From the NCBI GenBank assembly GCA_022709405.1, contig JAKLIV010000024.1, forward strand, positions 1 through 33,608: 33,608 bases of DNA, written 5' to 3'. This document shows positions 1-8,028 of the stretch, one piece after another. Below the pieces are notes generated by a model, which did no database searches, was not told the origin of the DNA, and worked only from the letters and a program-made list of their open reading frames with translations. Every line of letters begins with the position of its first letter. Position 1 is the stretch's first letter. The position numbers and the translations under genes were made by a program. This stretch comes from Spirochaetota bacterium (GTDB lineage Bacteria; Spirochaetota; UBA4802; UBA5550).

Positions 1-948
1 GTGCACATGCTCTTTCATCATCACCGAAAAAGCCCGGCCCAGGTTGATTTCAGGCGAGAACGTCAGCATGGGGCGCAGTACCTCGCGAAGAAAGGGATTG
101 CCCGGGTGGGCCTTGGCCAGGAAAAGCAGCTCCTTGATGTTTACATAACCGATGATGGTCTGGGGGTCTCCCTGGAGCTCGACCACCGGAAAACGCGTGT
201 AAGGCTCCAGGTGGACGGTGATAAAATGATCGGGCAGCTCGCCGTCGACCCACAGGGTCACGATGTCTACGGCAGGGATGACGATATCGATCACACTGGT
301 CTTCGTGAAATTGCTCGCGCCGATGATGATCTTTTCCTGCTCCGGACCGATGATCCTCTCGGTGCGAAGGGCCCGGGCCTGGGCGCGCAGCTCGATGAGC
401 CCGATGTCTCCCTTCTGCAGATGCGAGCGTGGCAGCCCGTTCTCGAAAACCGAAACGAACAGCTTCGTAAGCCATTCGAAGAGCACGACGGTGGGATACA
501 TGACATATGAAAAATATTTCATCACCGGGCTGAGAAGAAGGCACACCCTTTCGCTGTTCTTGATCGCGATTGTTTTGGGAACGAGTTCGCCGAGGGTTAT
601 CGTTACCGCCGACAGGGGGATTACAACAGCGGTGATGGCCAGAAAATCGGCCGCCTGCGAAGAAACGTGCAGGCGTCCCTTCAGCCAGGGGGATATGACC
701 TCCTCCGCGCCGGCCCCGCCGGTCGCGGCGGCTATGGCGCCCACGAGGGTGATCCCGATCTGTACGACCGCAAGGCTCGCCTCCATTTTCGATTTCATCG
801 CAAGGGCCGCCCGTGCGCCGGGCCTTCCCTGCTCGGCGAGATCCTTTATCCTCCCCAGGCTGAGCGAAGCGAGTGACATCTCGTATCCGGCGAAAACCCC
901 GTTAAAAGTAAGCATGAGCAGAATTACTGTAATTTCCCAGAAACCCAT
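1..948 (-). CDS. CNNM/HlyC-CorC family membrane protein (TlyC-like), C-terminus cut by window edge
   Basis: The reading frame is open from an ATG at 948 to base 1 (316 codons) and runs off the window. The N-terminus has a membrane segment, then the DUF21/CNNM signature: a Gly-rich ITLVGAIAAATGGAGAE stretch, a VIPLSAVTITLGELVPKTIA segment and an SPVMKYFSYVMYP helix. A soluble CBS-like part follows, with EQEKIIIGASNF, a TRFPVVE strand and an IIGYVNIKELL strand. Proteins of this family are linked to Mg2+/Co2+ transport or tolerance, and some were historically called haemolysins. The GGAG five bases before the ATG supports this start. It is divergent from the TtcA-like gene. The missing C-terminus normally holds the second CBS and CorC_HlyC domains. 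Family assignment is firm, substrate unknown. Confidence 0.85.
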   Translation of the reverse strand, partial: MGFWEITVILLMLTFNGVFAGYEMSLASLSLGRIKDLAEQGRPGARAALAMKSKMEASLAVVQIGITLVGAIAAATGGAGAEEVISPWLKGRLHVSSQAADFLAITAVVIPLSAVTITLGELVPKTIAIKNSERVCLLLSPVMKYFSYVMYPTVVLFEWLTKLFVSVFENGLPRSHLQKGDIGLIELRAQARALRTERIIGPEQEKIIIGASNFTKTSVIDIVIPAVDIVTLWVDGELPDHFITVHLEPYTRFPVVELQGDPQTIIGYVNIKELLFLAKAHPGNPFLREVLRPMLTFSPEINLGRAFSVMMKEHVH

Positions 949-979
949 ATATTCTCCGCGGGGTCGCCCCGTAATCCGC

Positions 980-1008
980 ATATTATGAACCGCTAAAGCA
1001 TGTGTCCA
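980..1008 (-). promoter_or_regulatory. Sigma70-type promoter for the CNNM gene
   Basis: On the minus strand TGGACA (1003-1008) is followed after 17 bases by TAATAT (980-985). This lies 30-60 bases before the ATG at 948. The -35 matches consensus at 5 of 6 positions and the -10 at 4 of 6. Confidence 0.45.
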
Positions 1009-1125
1009 GAATTATTTCCGGCGACGGACGGGCCGTGAACCAGCTGGCGTGTATTTTTTTTATTGAAAAAAACGGCGCACCGGTCATGATTCTCTCCAAT
1101 CGTGAATATCTGGACAAGTTGCACC

Positions 1126-1872
1126 ATGCAAAGTGAAGATCATTACATCGAAAAGACGATAAAAGCGGTCGGGAAGGCCATAAACCGGTACGGGCTTATC
1201 AAGAAGGACGACCGGGTGGCTGTCGCCCTTTCAGGCGGGACGGACTCCCTCGTTCTGCTCGAGTCCCTCGCGCTGAGAAAAAAGCGGCTTCCCATCGACT
1301 ACTTTCTTGCCGCGGTCCATGTCGAAATCAGCGAGGGTTTCTACCGCAGCGACCGCGGTCATCTCGAGGAATTCTGCGGCAGGCTCGGCGTGCCGCTTGT
1401 CTGGAGAACCATATCGCTCGGGATCGACGCGGATTTCCGGGAAACGCCGTGTTTCATCTGTTCGAAAAAAAGAAGAAACGAGCTTTTCAAAGCGGCGGAC
1501 GAACTGGGGTGCCGTGCGCTCGCTTTCGGGCACCACATGGACGATGCGATCGAAACCCTGATGCTCAACATGGTTTTCAGCGGCTCAATGAGCTCGATGC
1601 CGCCCTCGCTGGAAATCTTCGGCGGAGCGTTGAAAATAATCCGCCCGCTCATACTGATCACCGGGGAAGACGTGAAGAGATATGCCGGAATCAGGGGGTT
1701 CAAGGGGCAGATGAAGGAATGCCGGTTCGGGAGCGACACGAAAAGAAATGAAATGAGAAGGATTATCGCCGAGTTCCAGCACATGAACAAAAAAGCGCGG
1801 ACAAACATCTTCAGGGCCATGTCGAACATACACGGGATGTATCTGCCTCCACGCAAGACCGGCCAGGAATGA
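1126..1872 (+). CDS. ttcA: TtcA-like tRNA 2-thiocytidine synthase (PP-loop ATPase)
   Basis: From ATG 1126 the product has 248 residues. It carries the PP-loop ATP-binding motif SGGTDS at 36-41, a CFIC pair (Cys109, Cys112), the GHHMDDAIETLMLNM segment and MPP, and ends with the FRAM-N motif typical of TtcA. TtcA thiolates C32 of tRNAs using a [4Fe-4S] cluster held by three cysteines. The third is probably Cys199 in KECRFGS, where the usual CNLC has kept only its first Cys. An upstream in-frame GTG at 1102 would add eight residues but has no ribosome-binding site. The ATG has only a weak GGA 11 bases upstream. A related thiolase of the same superfamily cannot be excluded. Confidence 0.8.
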   Translation: MQSEDHYIEKTIKAVGKAINRYGLIKKDDRVAVALSGGTDSLVLLESLALRKKRLPIDYFLAAVHVEISEGFYRSDRGHLEEFCGRLGVPLVWRTISLGIDADFRETPCFICSKKRRNELFKAADELGCRALAFGHHMDDAIETLMLNMVFSGSMSSMPPSLEIFGGALKIIRPLILITGEDVKRYAGIRGFKGQMKECRFGSDTKRNEMRRIIAEFQHMNKKARTNIFRAMSNIHGMYLPPRKTGQE

Positions 1873-1905
1873 CAAACCCTTTTTTACCGAACACTTCACT
1901 GCCTA

Positions 1906-1934
1906 TTGACAAATACTCCGATTCGTGGCAGACT
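1906..1934 (+). promoter_or_regulatory. Candidate sigma70 promoter for small lipoprotein gene
   Basis: A perfect TTGACA (1906-1911) is followed after 17 bases by CAGACT (1929-1934), a weak -10. The ATG is 33 bases downstream. The -35 is strong and the -10 poor. Confidence 0.35.
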
Positions 1935-1967
1935 TCAGGAACAATCAATTTAACGAGGTGATATACA

Positions 1968-2171
1968 ATGAAAAAAGCACTCGCATTCGCCGCTATTCTC
2001 GCACTGGGATTCACCCTGGCCTTTGTATCATGTAAAAAGGCGGAAGACGCTGCTGAAAAAACAGCAACTGAAATCGAGAATATTACTGAAAAGACCGCTG
2101 ATGAAGCTAAAGGTCTTGTTGAAGAGGGAAAACAGGAAGTTAAAAAAGAAGCTGATAAGCTGTTAAAATAA
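1968..2171 (+). CDS. Small lipoprotein with charged amphipathic helix
   Basis: This 67-residue product starts with MKK, a hydrophobic core and a lipobox ending FVSC (Cys22), so it should be a membrane-anchored lipoprotein of about 46 mature residues. The mature part is almost only Ala, Glu, Lys, Asp and Thr with a helical heptad-like pattern (AEDAAEKTATEIENITEKTA and on), predicting one long amphipathic or coiled-coil helix. GAGGTGA lies seven bases before the ATG. Phe at -3 of the lipobox is unusual for enterobacteria but accepted in spirochaetes. Its stop lies three bases from the convergent flavoprotein stop. No specific function can be assigned; an envelope-stress or structural role like that of other small lysine-rich lipoproteins is only a guess. 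Confidence 0.8.
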   Translation: MKKALAFAAILALGFTLAFVSCKKAEDAAEKTATEIENITEKTADEAKGLVEEGKQEVKKEADKLLK

Positions 2172-2174
2172 CTT

Positions 2175-3428
2175 TCAATCCCTGACAGAACTCTTTTTAT
2201 CCATCAGACGGGCGATTGACCGGCCTGCGATGCAGCCCGATGAAATCGCCCACTGAAGATTGTATCCGCCGGTGTCGCCGTCGACATCGACCACCTCACC
2301 GGCGAAAAACAATCCATCCGCTTTTTTTGATTCCATTGTCCTGCCGCTGATTTCCACGAGGGCCACCCCTCCCCTCGTAGCCATGGCTTCGTTGAACGAT
2401 CCCGCTCTCCTGACCCGGAACGGGAACCCGGTGAACGAACGAGCCATGATCTTTCGGCTTTCCCGGTCGAGCCGTGAAAAGACCGTGTCGGGAGCGATGC
2501 CGGTACTTTCGAGCGCTTCAACGGCAAGGCGGTCGGGCACGCCATAGACGCCCAGCACATTTTTTACTGTTTTTCTCCCGTGGACCGACAGGCGCGCCAC
2601 GAGGTCGCGGTCAAAATCCCCGGCTGATTCGAAGGCGACAAGCGCCAGTTTGAGCTCGTCGCCCGGCAGGACATACCTGCTGTTGTCGAGGATGGCTGGC
2701 CCGGAAAGGCCGGTATGGGTAAAAAGCACGTCCCCCTTCCAGAGCCCGATCCTTTTCCCGTTCCGGTAATGTCCCACCGCGCACCCCGGCAGGGAAATCC
2801 CCGAGCAGCGGGACAATCTGTAATCCTCGATCGCGAGCGGGACCAGGGCGGGCGCGGGCTCGGCGATTGAATGGCCGAGAGCGGCTGCAAGGCCGTATCC
2901 GTCGCCGGTCGACCCGGTTCCCGGATAGGATTTGCCTCCGGTCGTAATAACCGCGAAACGCGCCCGGTATTGACTCTTTTCGGTGCGGATGAGGAATCCC
3001 CCGGGAAATTTTCCGATCTCCTGTACGGGCTCATCGGTTCGTATCTCGACTCCCTTTGCGCGGCATTCTTCGAGCAGCATGTTCAGCACATCAGCAGCTC
3101 GGCGGGATTCGGGAAACAGCTTCCCGTTATCATCGGCGGTCATTTGAAGATTTCTCGCGGCAAAGAAACGAGTGAGGTCTTCGTTGGTGAAACCGTACAG
3201 CGCAGGCTTGACGAAGTTCGCCTTGTCCCCGTAATGGGCAAGGAACTCCTTGACCGGACCTTCATGGGTGATATTGCACTGGCCCGATCCGGTGATGAGG
3301 AGCTTTTTACCCGGTCGGGCGTTTTTTTCGAGGATGCACACCCGCGCGCCGTTCCCGGCGCAGTTGATGGTGCAGAAAAGACCGGCGGGACCGGCGCCGA
3401 TTATGACAACATCGAAATCCTCGTTCAT
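2175..3428 (-). CDS. BaiN/YhiN (HI0933) family FAD-dependent oxidoreductase
   Basis: A 417-residue flavoprotein. The N-terminus has the dinucleotide-binding signature VVIIGAGPAGLFCTINCAG followed by an acidic residue closing the second strand (CILEK). GSGQCNIT, the TGGKSYPGTGSTGDGY segment and the C-terminal GDTGGYNLQWAISSG (FAD contact) are hallmarks of the HI0933/YhiN family. The length is typical. The family includes BaiN, described in bile-acid reduction, but most members have no known substrate. Its ATG overlaps the clpA stop as ATGA (3425-3428), so it is translationally coupled as third gene of clpS-clpA. A role linked to proteolysis is not implied by the family. Confidence 0.88.
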   Translation of the reverse strand: MNEDFDVVIIGAGPAGLFCTINCAGNGARVCILEKNARPGKKLLITGSGQCNITHEGPVKEFLAHYGDKANFVKPALYGFTNEDLTRFFAARNLQMTADDNGKLFPESRRAADVLNMLLEECRAKGVEIRTDEPVQEIGKFPGGFLIRTEKSQYRARFAVITTGGKSYPGTGSTGDGYGLAAALGHSIAEPAPALVPLAIEDYRLSRCSGISLPGCAVGHYRNGKRIGLWKGDVLFTHTGLSGPAILDNSRYVLPGDELKLALVAFESAGDFDRDLVARLSVHGRKTVKNVLGVYGVPDRLAVEALESTGIAPDTVFSRLDRESRKIMARSFTGFPFRVRRAGSFNEAMATRGGVALVEISGRTMESKKADGLFFAGEVVDVDGDTGGYNLQWAISSGCIAGRSIARLMDKKSSVRD

Positions 3429-5680
3429 TTATCGACAACGCGGATGACGACATCGCCGTTTTCGATGCCGGCACGGGCCCTGCCGCCTCTTTTCAGCTCG
3501 CCGAACAAGACTTCGTCCACGAAGAACTTCTTGATCTTGTCCTGAACGAGCCGGTCGATCTCGCGCGCGCCGAATTCGGGAGTGAATCCCTTGTCGGCCA
3601 GCCAGTCATAGCATTCGTCGGTGACCTCGAGCTCGACGCTCTTCTGCGCCAGCTGGGACGAGAACAGCCTCACGGCCTTCCTGACAATCTGGAGAATGAT
3701 CTCGCGCGGCAGGTTGTTGAATTTCACGACCGCGTCGAGCCTGTTGCGGAACTCGGGAGAGAATATCCGCTCGACGGCCTCGGTCACCGCGGCCTCGGTC
3801 ATGGCGCGCTCGCCGAAACCGACCTGCTGGCGGCCGATCTCGCGCGCGCCGGCGTTCGAGGTCATGATGATGATCACGTTCCTGAAATCCGCCTTTTTGC
3901 CCGTGTTGTCGGTGAGCGTGGCGTAATCCATGATCTGGAGCAGCGTGTTGAATATGTCCTGGTGCGCCTTCTCTATCTCGTCGAGCAGCAGCACCGCGTA
4001 CGGGGTCTTGCGGATCGCCTCGGTGAGGAGCCCGCCCTCCTCGTAGCCGACGTACCCGGGAGGGGCCCCGATGAGCCTGGCCACGGTGTGCTTCTCCTGG
4101 TACTCGCTCATGTCGAACCGGTGGAGCTGCACTCCCAGGATGCGGGCGAGCTGGCGGGCCAGCTCGGTCTTGCCGACCCCGGTCGGGCCGACAAACAGGA
4201 ACGAGGCGATGGGCCTGTCCGGGTTGCCGAACCCGGCCCTGCTGCGCTTGATCGCCTGCGCCACGTGCTCGATAGCGCCGTCCTGGCCGTAGATCTCGCG
4301 CTTGAGGCCGTCCTCGATTTCCTTCAAACGGTCCATTTCGCCCGAGGAGACGCTCTTCTCGGGAATCTTCGCAATGCGGGCCACGACCTTTTCTATGTCG
4401 GGAACGTCGATAGTGGCGATCGAATCGTCCTTGCGGTACATGCGGGTGAACGCCCCGGCCTCGTCGATCACGTCGATGGCCTTATCGGGAAGATGGCGGT
4501 CGTTGATGTATTTCGCGGAAAGCTCGGTCGCGGCTCTCAGGGCCTCGTCAGTGTATTTGACCCTGTGGAACTCCTCGTAGCGGTCCCTGATCCCCCTGAG
4601 TATCTCGTTCACCTCGTCGGTGGTCGGCTCGGGGATTTCGATCTTCTGGAAGCGCCTCGAGAGCGCCCGGTCCTTGTCGAAGTATTTCTTGTATTCCTCG
4701 TAGGTCGTGGACCCGATGCACTTGATGTTGCCCGAGGCGAGCACCGGCTTGAGCATGTTCGAGGCGTCCATGGACCCGCCCGAAACGGCCCCGGCCCCGA
4801 CCACGGTGTGGATCTCGTCGATGAACAGGATAACGTTTTCCATTTTCTGGAGCTCGGCGATAACCCGCTTCATGCGCTCCTCGAAATCCCCCCTGAACCT
4901 GGTGCCCGCAAGAAGCGACCCCATGTCAAGGGAATAGATCTTCGCACCCTTCAGCGGCTCAGGCACATTGTCGGCCGCGATAAGCCTGGCCAGGCCCTCG
5001 GTAATGGCGGTCTTGCCGACCCCGGGATCGCCCACGTGAATGGGATTGTTCTTGATCCTCCTGCACAGGACCTGGGCCGTGCGTTCGAGGATGTCCTCCC
5101 TGCCGATAAGGGGATCGATCTCGCCCCTGCGCGCCTTTTCGACAAGCTCGGTGGTAAAGGCCTCGATCGCCTTTTTCCCCGGGTCCTTTTTAGTCCGGGC
5201 TCCCTCGTCTTCCTGCTCCTGGTCTCCCGCACCCGGAGAAACCGATGAATCAGGATACTGCGGCACGCCGTGCGAGATGTAGTTCAGCAGGGTATAGCGA
5301 GTGATCCCCTCGTTGTGCAGAAAGTAAGCTGCGTGGGACTCCTCCTCGTCGAATATGGCGACGAAAACGTCTCCGAGGTCGAGCTCCTCCTTCTGGGCCG
5401 AAGCCGTATGCCATATCGCGCGCTCCATAACGCTCTTGAATCCGATCGATTGAATGGGCTCGGTCCCGGTTATCACCGGCACCTTGGCCTTGAAATAATC
5501 CTCGATCTCCTGTTTGAGCTTATCGATGTCGCCGCCCGCGCCCTCGATGATGCTCTTTCCGGAATCATAATACAGCGAAGCGTACAGAACATGCTCCGGA
5601 GTGAGGTATTCGTGATTCCTCTTCTTGGCCTCGTTGTATGCGGCCATCAGGATGCTGTTCAGTTCGTTGTTTATCTCCAC
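3425..5680 (-). CDS. clpA: ClpA, ATP-dependent Clp protease unfoldase subunit
   Basis: This 751-residue AAA+ unfoldase threads substrates into ClpP. In order: a Clp-N repeat domain (about 1-140) with LTPEHVLYA; an acidic linker (about 145-170); the first AAA+ module with Walker A GDPGVGKT at 217-224, Walker B ILFIDEIHT and a Tyr-type pore region; the second module with GPTGVGKT near residue 500, VLLLDEIEKAH and SNAGAREIGRQQVGFG; then the C-terminal small domain. VGF sits where ClpA has its IGL/F ClpP-docking loop. There is no ClpB-type middle coiled coil. The start is GTG 5680, four bases after an AGGAGG that overlaps the clpS stop codon. It follows clpS by eight bases, as in many bacteria. 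ClpP is not in the window. Confidence 0.96.
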   Translation of the reverse strand: MEINNELNSILMAAYNEAKKRNHEYLTPEHVLYASLYYDSGKSIIEGAGGDIDKLKQEIEDYFKAKVPVITGTEPIQSIGFKSVMERAIWHTASAQKEELDLGDVFVAIFDEEESHAAYFLHNEGITRYTLLNYISHGVPQYPDSSVSPGAGDQEQEDEGARTKKDPGKKAIEAFTTELVEKARRGEIDPLIGREDILERTAQVLCRRIKNNPIHVGDPGVGKTAITEGLARLIAADNVPEPLKGAKIYSLDMGSLLAGTRFRGDFEERMKRVIAELQKMENVILFIDEIHTVVGAGAVSGGSMDASNMLKPVLASGNIKCIGSTTYEEYKKYFDKDRALSRRFQKIEIPEPTTDEVNEILRGIRDRYEEFHRVKYTDEALRAATELSAKYINDRHLPDKAIDVIDEAGAFTRMYRKDDSIATIDVPDIEKVVARIAKIPEKSVSSGEMDRLKEIEDGLKREIYGQDGAIEHVAQAIKRSRAGFGNPDRPIASFLFVGPTGVGKTELARQLARILGVQLHRFDMSEYQEKHTVARLIGAPPGYVGYEEGGLLTEAIRKTPYAVLLLDEIEKAHQDIFNTLLQIMDYATLTDNTGKKADFRNVIIIMTSNAGAREIGRQQVGFGERAMTEAAVTEAVERIFSPEFRNRLDAVVKFNNLPREIILQIVRKAVRLFSSQLAQKSVELEVTDECYDWLADKGFTPEFGAREIDRLVQDKIKKFFVDEVLFGELKRGGRARAGIENGDVVIRVVDK

Positions 5681-5688
5681 AAATCCTC

Positions 5689-6012
5689 CTACGCCTCTTC
5701 ATACGAACACTTGAGCGGAAACTCCCTGTTCCGCGCCATCTCGTGGACCTGATTCACTTTTGTGACCGCAATATCGTATGTGTACACGCCGCACATGCCG
5801 ACGCCCCTGTTGTGGACATCGAGCATCACCTTGGTTGCCTGGGCGACAGGCATATGAAACACCGAAACGAGCACGTCAACCACGAAATCCATGGTCGTGT
5901 AGTGGTCGTTATGCAGCAGCACGCGGAACATCTTCGGCTCGTCGAGCTTTTTTTCCGTTTCGAACTGCAGCCCGGTATTGCTTATAGTGTCTGGCCCTGT
6001 GCTGATCGGCAT
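5689..6012 (-). CDS. clpS: ClpS, N-degron adaptor of ClpAP
   Basis: A 107-residue adaptor that binds N-terminal Leu, Phe, Tyr or Trp and hands substrates to ClpA. A flexible N-terminus of about 25 residues is followed by the conserved core: FRVLLHNDHYTTMDFVVDVL, the helix with VMLDVHNRG and CGVYTYDIAVTKV, ending in the FPLKCSYEEA tail. The N-degron pocket residues Asn-Asp of HND and the His of VHNRG are present. The second Asp of the usual NDD is His here. It is the first gene of clpS-clpA-flavoprotein. The same window encodes Bpt, which makes N-terminal Leu substrates for ClpS. Confidence 0.96.
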   Translation of the reverse strand: MPISTGPDTISNTGLQFETEKKLDEPKMFRVLLHNDHYTTMDFVVDVLVSVFHMPVAQATKVMLDVHNRGVGMCGVYTYDIAVTKVNQVHEMARNREFPLKCSYEEA

Positions 6013-6383
6013 CGCTTTAATCCTGCATTATAAATCATATCATAATCGCCGCTCACGAGAACTTTTTTTCGCGGACCGGTTTCCTGTTGTTATAATACAT
6101 AGAGGGGCTTCCCCGGGTCAAACTTTTTTATTTTTACAAGAATCGCCTCGCATTACCTATTTTTCCGTTTTCCGCGTGAGGGAATGATTTTGACAGCGCC
6201 GTTTTCGATCGCAGTTGTAACTGAATTCAGAGATTCATCATCATTCATGCTTTCCATGCAGCGCATACCCTATGATAATTTTTTTTTTGAGATGCCTGGT
6301 AAAAGATAAAATATTTCTTGAAAAAATCCAAATAGACGGTTTACATACTCTGTACGACATTATCATACAGCCATAGGAAGCCC
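6013..6383. other. Divergent intergenic region between clpS and the MaoC-like gene
   Basis: This is 371 bases of AT-richer sequence without a believable gene. It holds the clpS promoter, a run of ten T at 6281-6290 and a TTGAAA at 6318 without a good -10 partner toward the MaoC-like gene. The plus-strand promoter could not be fixed. Confidence 0.6.
6092..6121 (-). promoter_or_regulatory. Sigma70-type promoter of the clpS-clpA operon
   Basis: On the minus strand TTGACC (6116-6121) and TATTAT (6092-6097) are separated by 18 bases. They lie 80-110 bases before the clpS ATG. No heat-shock CIRCE-type repeat is visible. Confidence 0.5.
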
Positions 6384-7274
6384 ATGACAGTAAAAACCGG
6401 CACTATACTGCTCGCCACCCTGAAAAATATACGTTCTGAGAACCTCAACAGGGGGATGATCGGCTTCGCTTTCAAGCGGCAGCTGGCGCCGGTCTTGCCG
6501 GAGCAGATCAGGCTTTTCGCCGAGGCGACGCGCGACATGAATCCCCTCTATTTCGGGGACAGGCCCATAGCGCCCCCGTTTTTCCTGTCATGCCTGATCT
6601 GGGACCACATAAAACAGATACTCGTGCACCCCGATCTTCGATTGAACTTTTTCAGGCTGGTCCACGCCGAGCAAAAGGTGAGCTGGCATGCGCCGATTTA
6701 TGCGGGCGAGGATTTGTGCGCAAAAATCGGAATAAAGGACATCGTCGAGACGGGCGCAGGCCAGATGCTCCAGATATCCGGGGCAGTATACAAAGCCGAC
6801 GGCGTCATGGCGGCGGAAGCCACCGCGGGACTGATGATCAGAAAGAAATCCGGATCAGGAAAACGGGCGCACACCGCCGGAGCGGCCGGCACACAGCCCG
6901 CTGAATCCGCGCGCCTTGAGATCAAAACAGAAAAGGGACAGAACCTGGAATACGCCGGAGCCTCGGGCGACACGAGCTTCATCCATACCAGCGATTTTCT
7001 GGCGCGGCTGACCGGCCTTCCCTGCGCGATCATGCACGGAATATGCCTGCTTTCAATGGCCTGCGCGGCCTTCACCAGGGAGTTTCTGAACGGCGACGTC
7101 ACCAGGCTTACCGGCGCGTCAGCCAGGTTCTCACGGCCGGCCATACCGGGCGACACTCTTACCCTTGTCTGCAGCGAAGGCCCGGCCGGCGAGGTCCCGT
7201 TTTCGGCAGTCAACGAGTCGGGGAAAACAGTATTATCAAAAGGAACAATTACATACGCAAGGAGCGACATATGA
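6384..7274 (+). CDS. Double-hotdog MaoC-like dehydratase/hydratase
   Basis: This 296-residue protein has two hotdog halves. The N-terminal half (about 20-155) carries QIRLFAEATRDMNPLYF and PIAPPFFLSCLIW, the substrate-pocket half of two-domain MaoC proteins. A Gly/Ala-rich linker (about 155-180) follows. The C-terminal half has YAGASGDTSFIHTSDFLARLTGLPC and IMHGICLLSMA, matching the hydratase-2 motif (Asp and His catalytic pair) with Asn replaced in NPLH. Such proteins hydrate or dehydrate acyl-CoA or acyl-ACP thioesters. The stop overlaps the SDR start as ATGA, suggesting consecutive reduction and dehydration of a 3-oxoacyl or 3-hydroxyacyl intermediate. The pathway is not identifiable from the window. 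Confidence 0.82.
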   Translation: MTVKTGTILLATLKNIRSENLNRGMIGFAFKRQLAPVLPEQIRLFAEATRDMNPLYFGDRPIAPPFFLSCLIWDHIKQILVHPDLRLNFFRLVHAEQKVSWHAPIYAGEDLCAKIGIKDIVETGAGQMLQISGAVYKADGVMAAEATAGLMIRKKSGSGKRAHTAGAAGTQPAESARLEIKTEKGQNLEYAGASGDTSFIHTSDFLARLTGLPCAIMHGICLLSMACAAFTREFLNGDVTRLTGASARFSRPAIPGDTLTLVCSEGPAGEVPFSAVNESGKTVLSKGTITYARSDI

Positions 7275-8011
7275 CAAAATCGATCATGATAACCGGAGCA
7301 AGCAGGGGCATAGGCCGGGCCGTTGCTATGGAGATGGCGAAGAGGGGCTACAATCTCGCGCTTACGGATATACTCTTCGATGAGCTCGAGGGATTGAAGA
7401 AATCGATTAAAGACCGGTACCCGTCGGTCGCGGTGGAAACGAGAAAGCTCGACATTTCAGATTACGACAAAGTCTATGAGACGGTCAAAGAGCTGGACAC
7501 GGCGCTGGGCGGCCTGGACATAGTATTCGCCAACGCGGGGATATTTTTCGACGGATGGGTCGGACAGGGAAATTTCCACAAATATAAAAAGAGCGTCGAG
7601 ATAAACCTTCTCGGAGGAATGGCAACCATAGACGCTGCAGTCGGCATTTTCAAAACCAGAAACAGAGGGCACATCGTCGCTCCGGCCTCGATCGCGGCAT
7701 TCAGGTCTTTGAGAGGCAGCGGGGCATACTGCGCAACGAAAGCGGGCATCAGCATGTTCCTTGAGACGGTCAGAACCGAGCTGATCAAGACGCCGATCAA
7801 GGTTACGGTGCTCTTCCCGGGCTACATCGACACCGACCTGAATAAAAGCGTGAAAAGCAGGCCTTTCCTCATCACCGTTGAAAAGGGCGCGGAAACAATC
7901 GCCAACCTGATCGAAAAGCAGGTCAAGAGATCGACCGTCCCCGTATTCCCGTGGAACATCGTCAAGTACGTGCTGAAAATACTTCCTACGAAAATGATGG
8001 CGAAGATCTGA
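7271..8011 (+). CDS. Short-chain dehydrogenase/reductase (SDR)
   Basis: A 246-residue classical SDR. TGASRGIG at 8-15 binds the nucleotide, NAG at 88-90 stabilises the fold, and Ser140, Tyr153 and Lys157 (YCATK) form the active site. PGYIDTDL follows the catalytic helix. The ATG at 7271 overlaps the MaoC-like stop (ATGA). A longer in-frame extension upstream lies wholly inside the MaoC-like gene and is not real. The basic, hydrophobic C-terminus (WNIVKYVLKILPTKMMAKI) resembles SDRs that associate with membranes. Context suggests a 3-oxoacyl or 3-hydroxyacyl reductase working with the MaoC-like protein. Substrate unknown. Confidence 0.88.
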   Translation: MTKSIMITGASRGIGRAVAMEMAKRGYNLALTDILFDELEGLKKSIKDRYPSVAVETRKLDISDYDKVYETVKELDTALGGLDIVFANAGIFFDGWVGQGNFHKYKKSVEINLLGGMATIDAAVGIFKTRNRGHIVAPASIAAFRSLRGSGAYCATKAGISMFLETVRTELIKTPIKVTVLFPGYIDTDLNKSVKSRPFLITVEKGAETIANLIEKQVKRSTVPVFPWNIVKYVLKILPTKMMAKI

Positions 8012-8028
8012 GAGCGAACGATCCCGTA

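Noticed and set aside
3962-5248. Long plus-strand open frame of 428 codons opposite clpA
   Set aside because: It is antisense to a textbook ClpA. Its composition is the biased mirror typical of GC-rich coding DNA.
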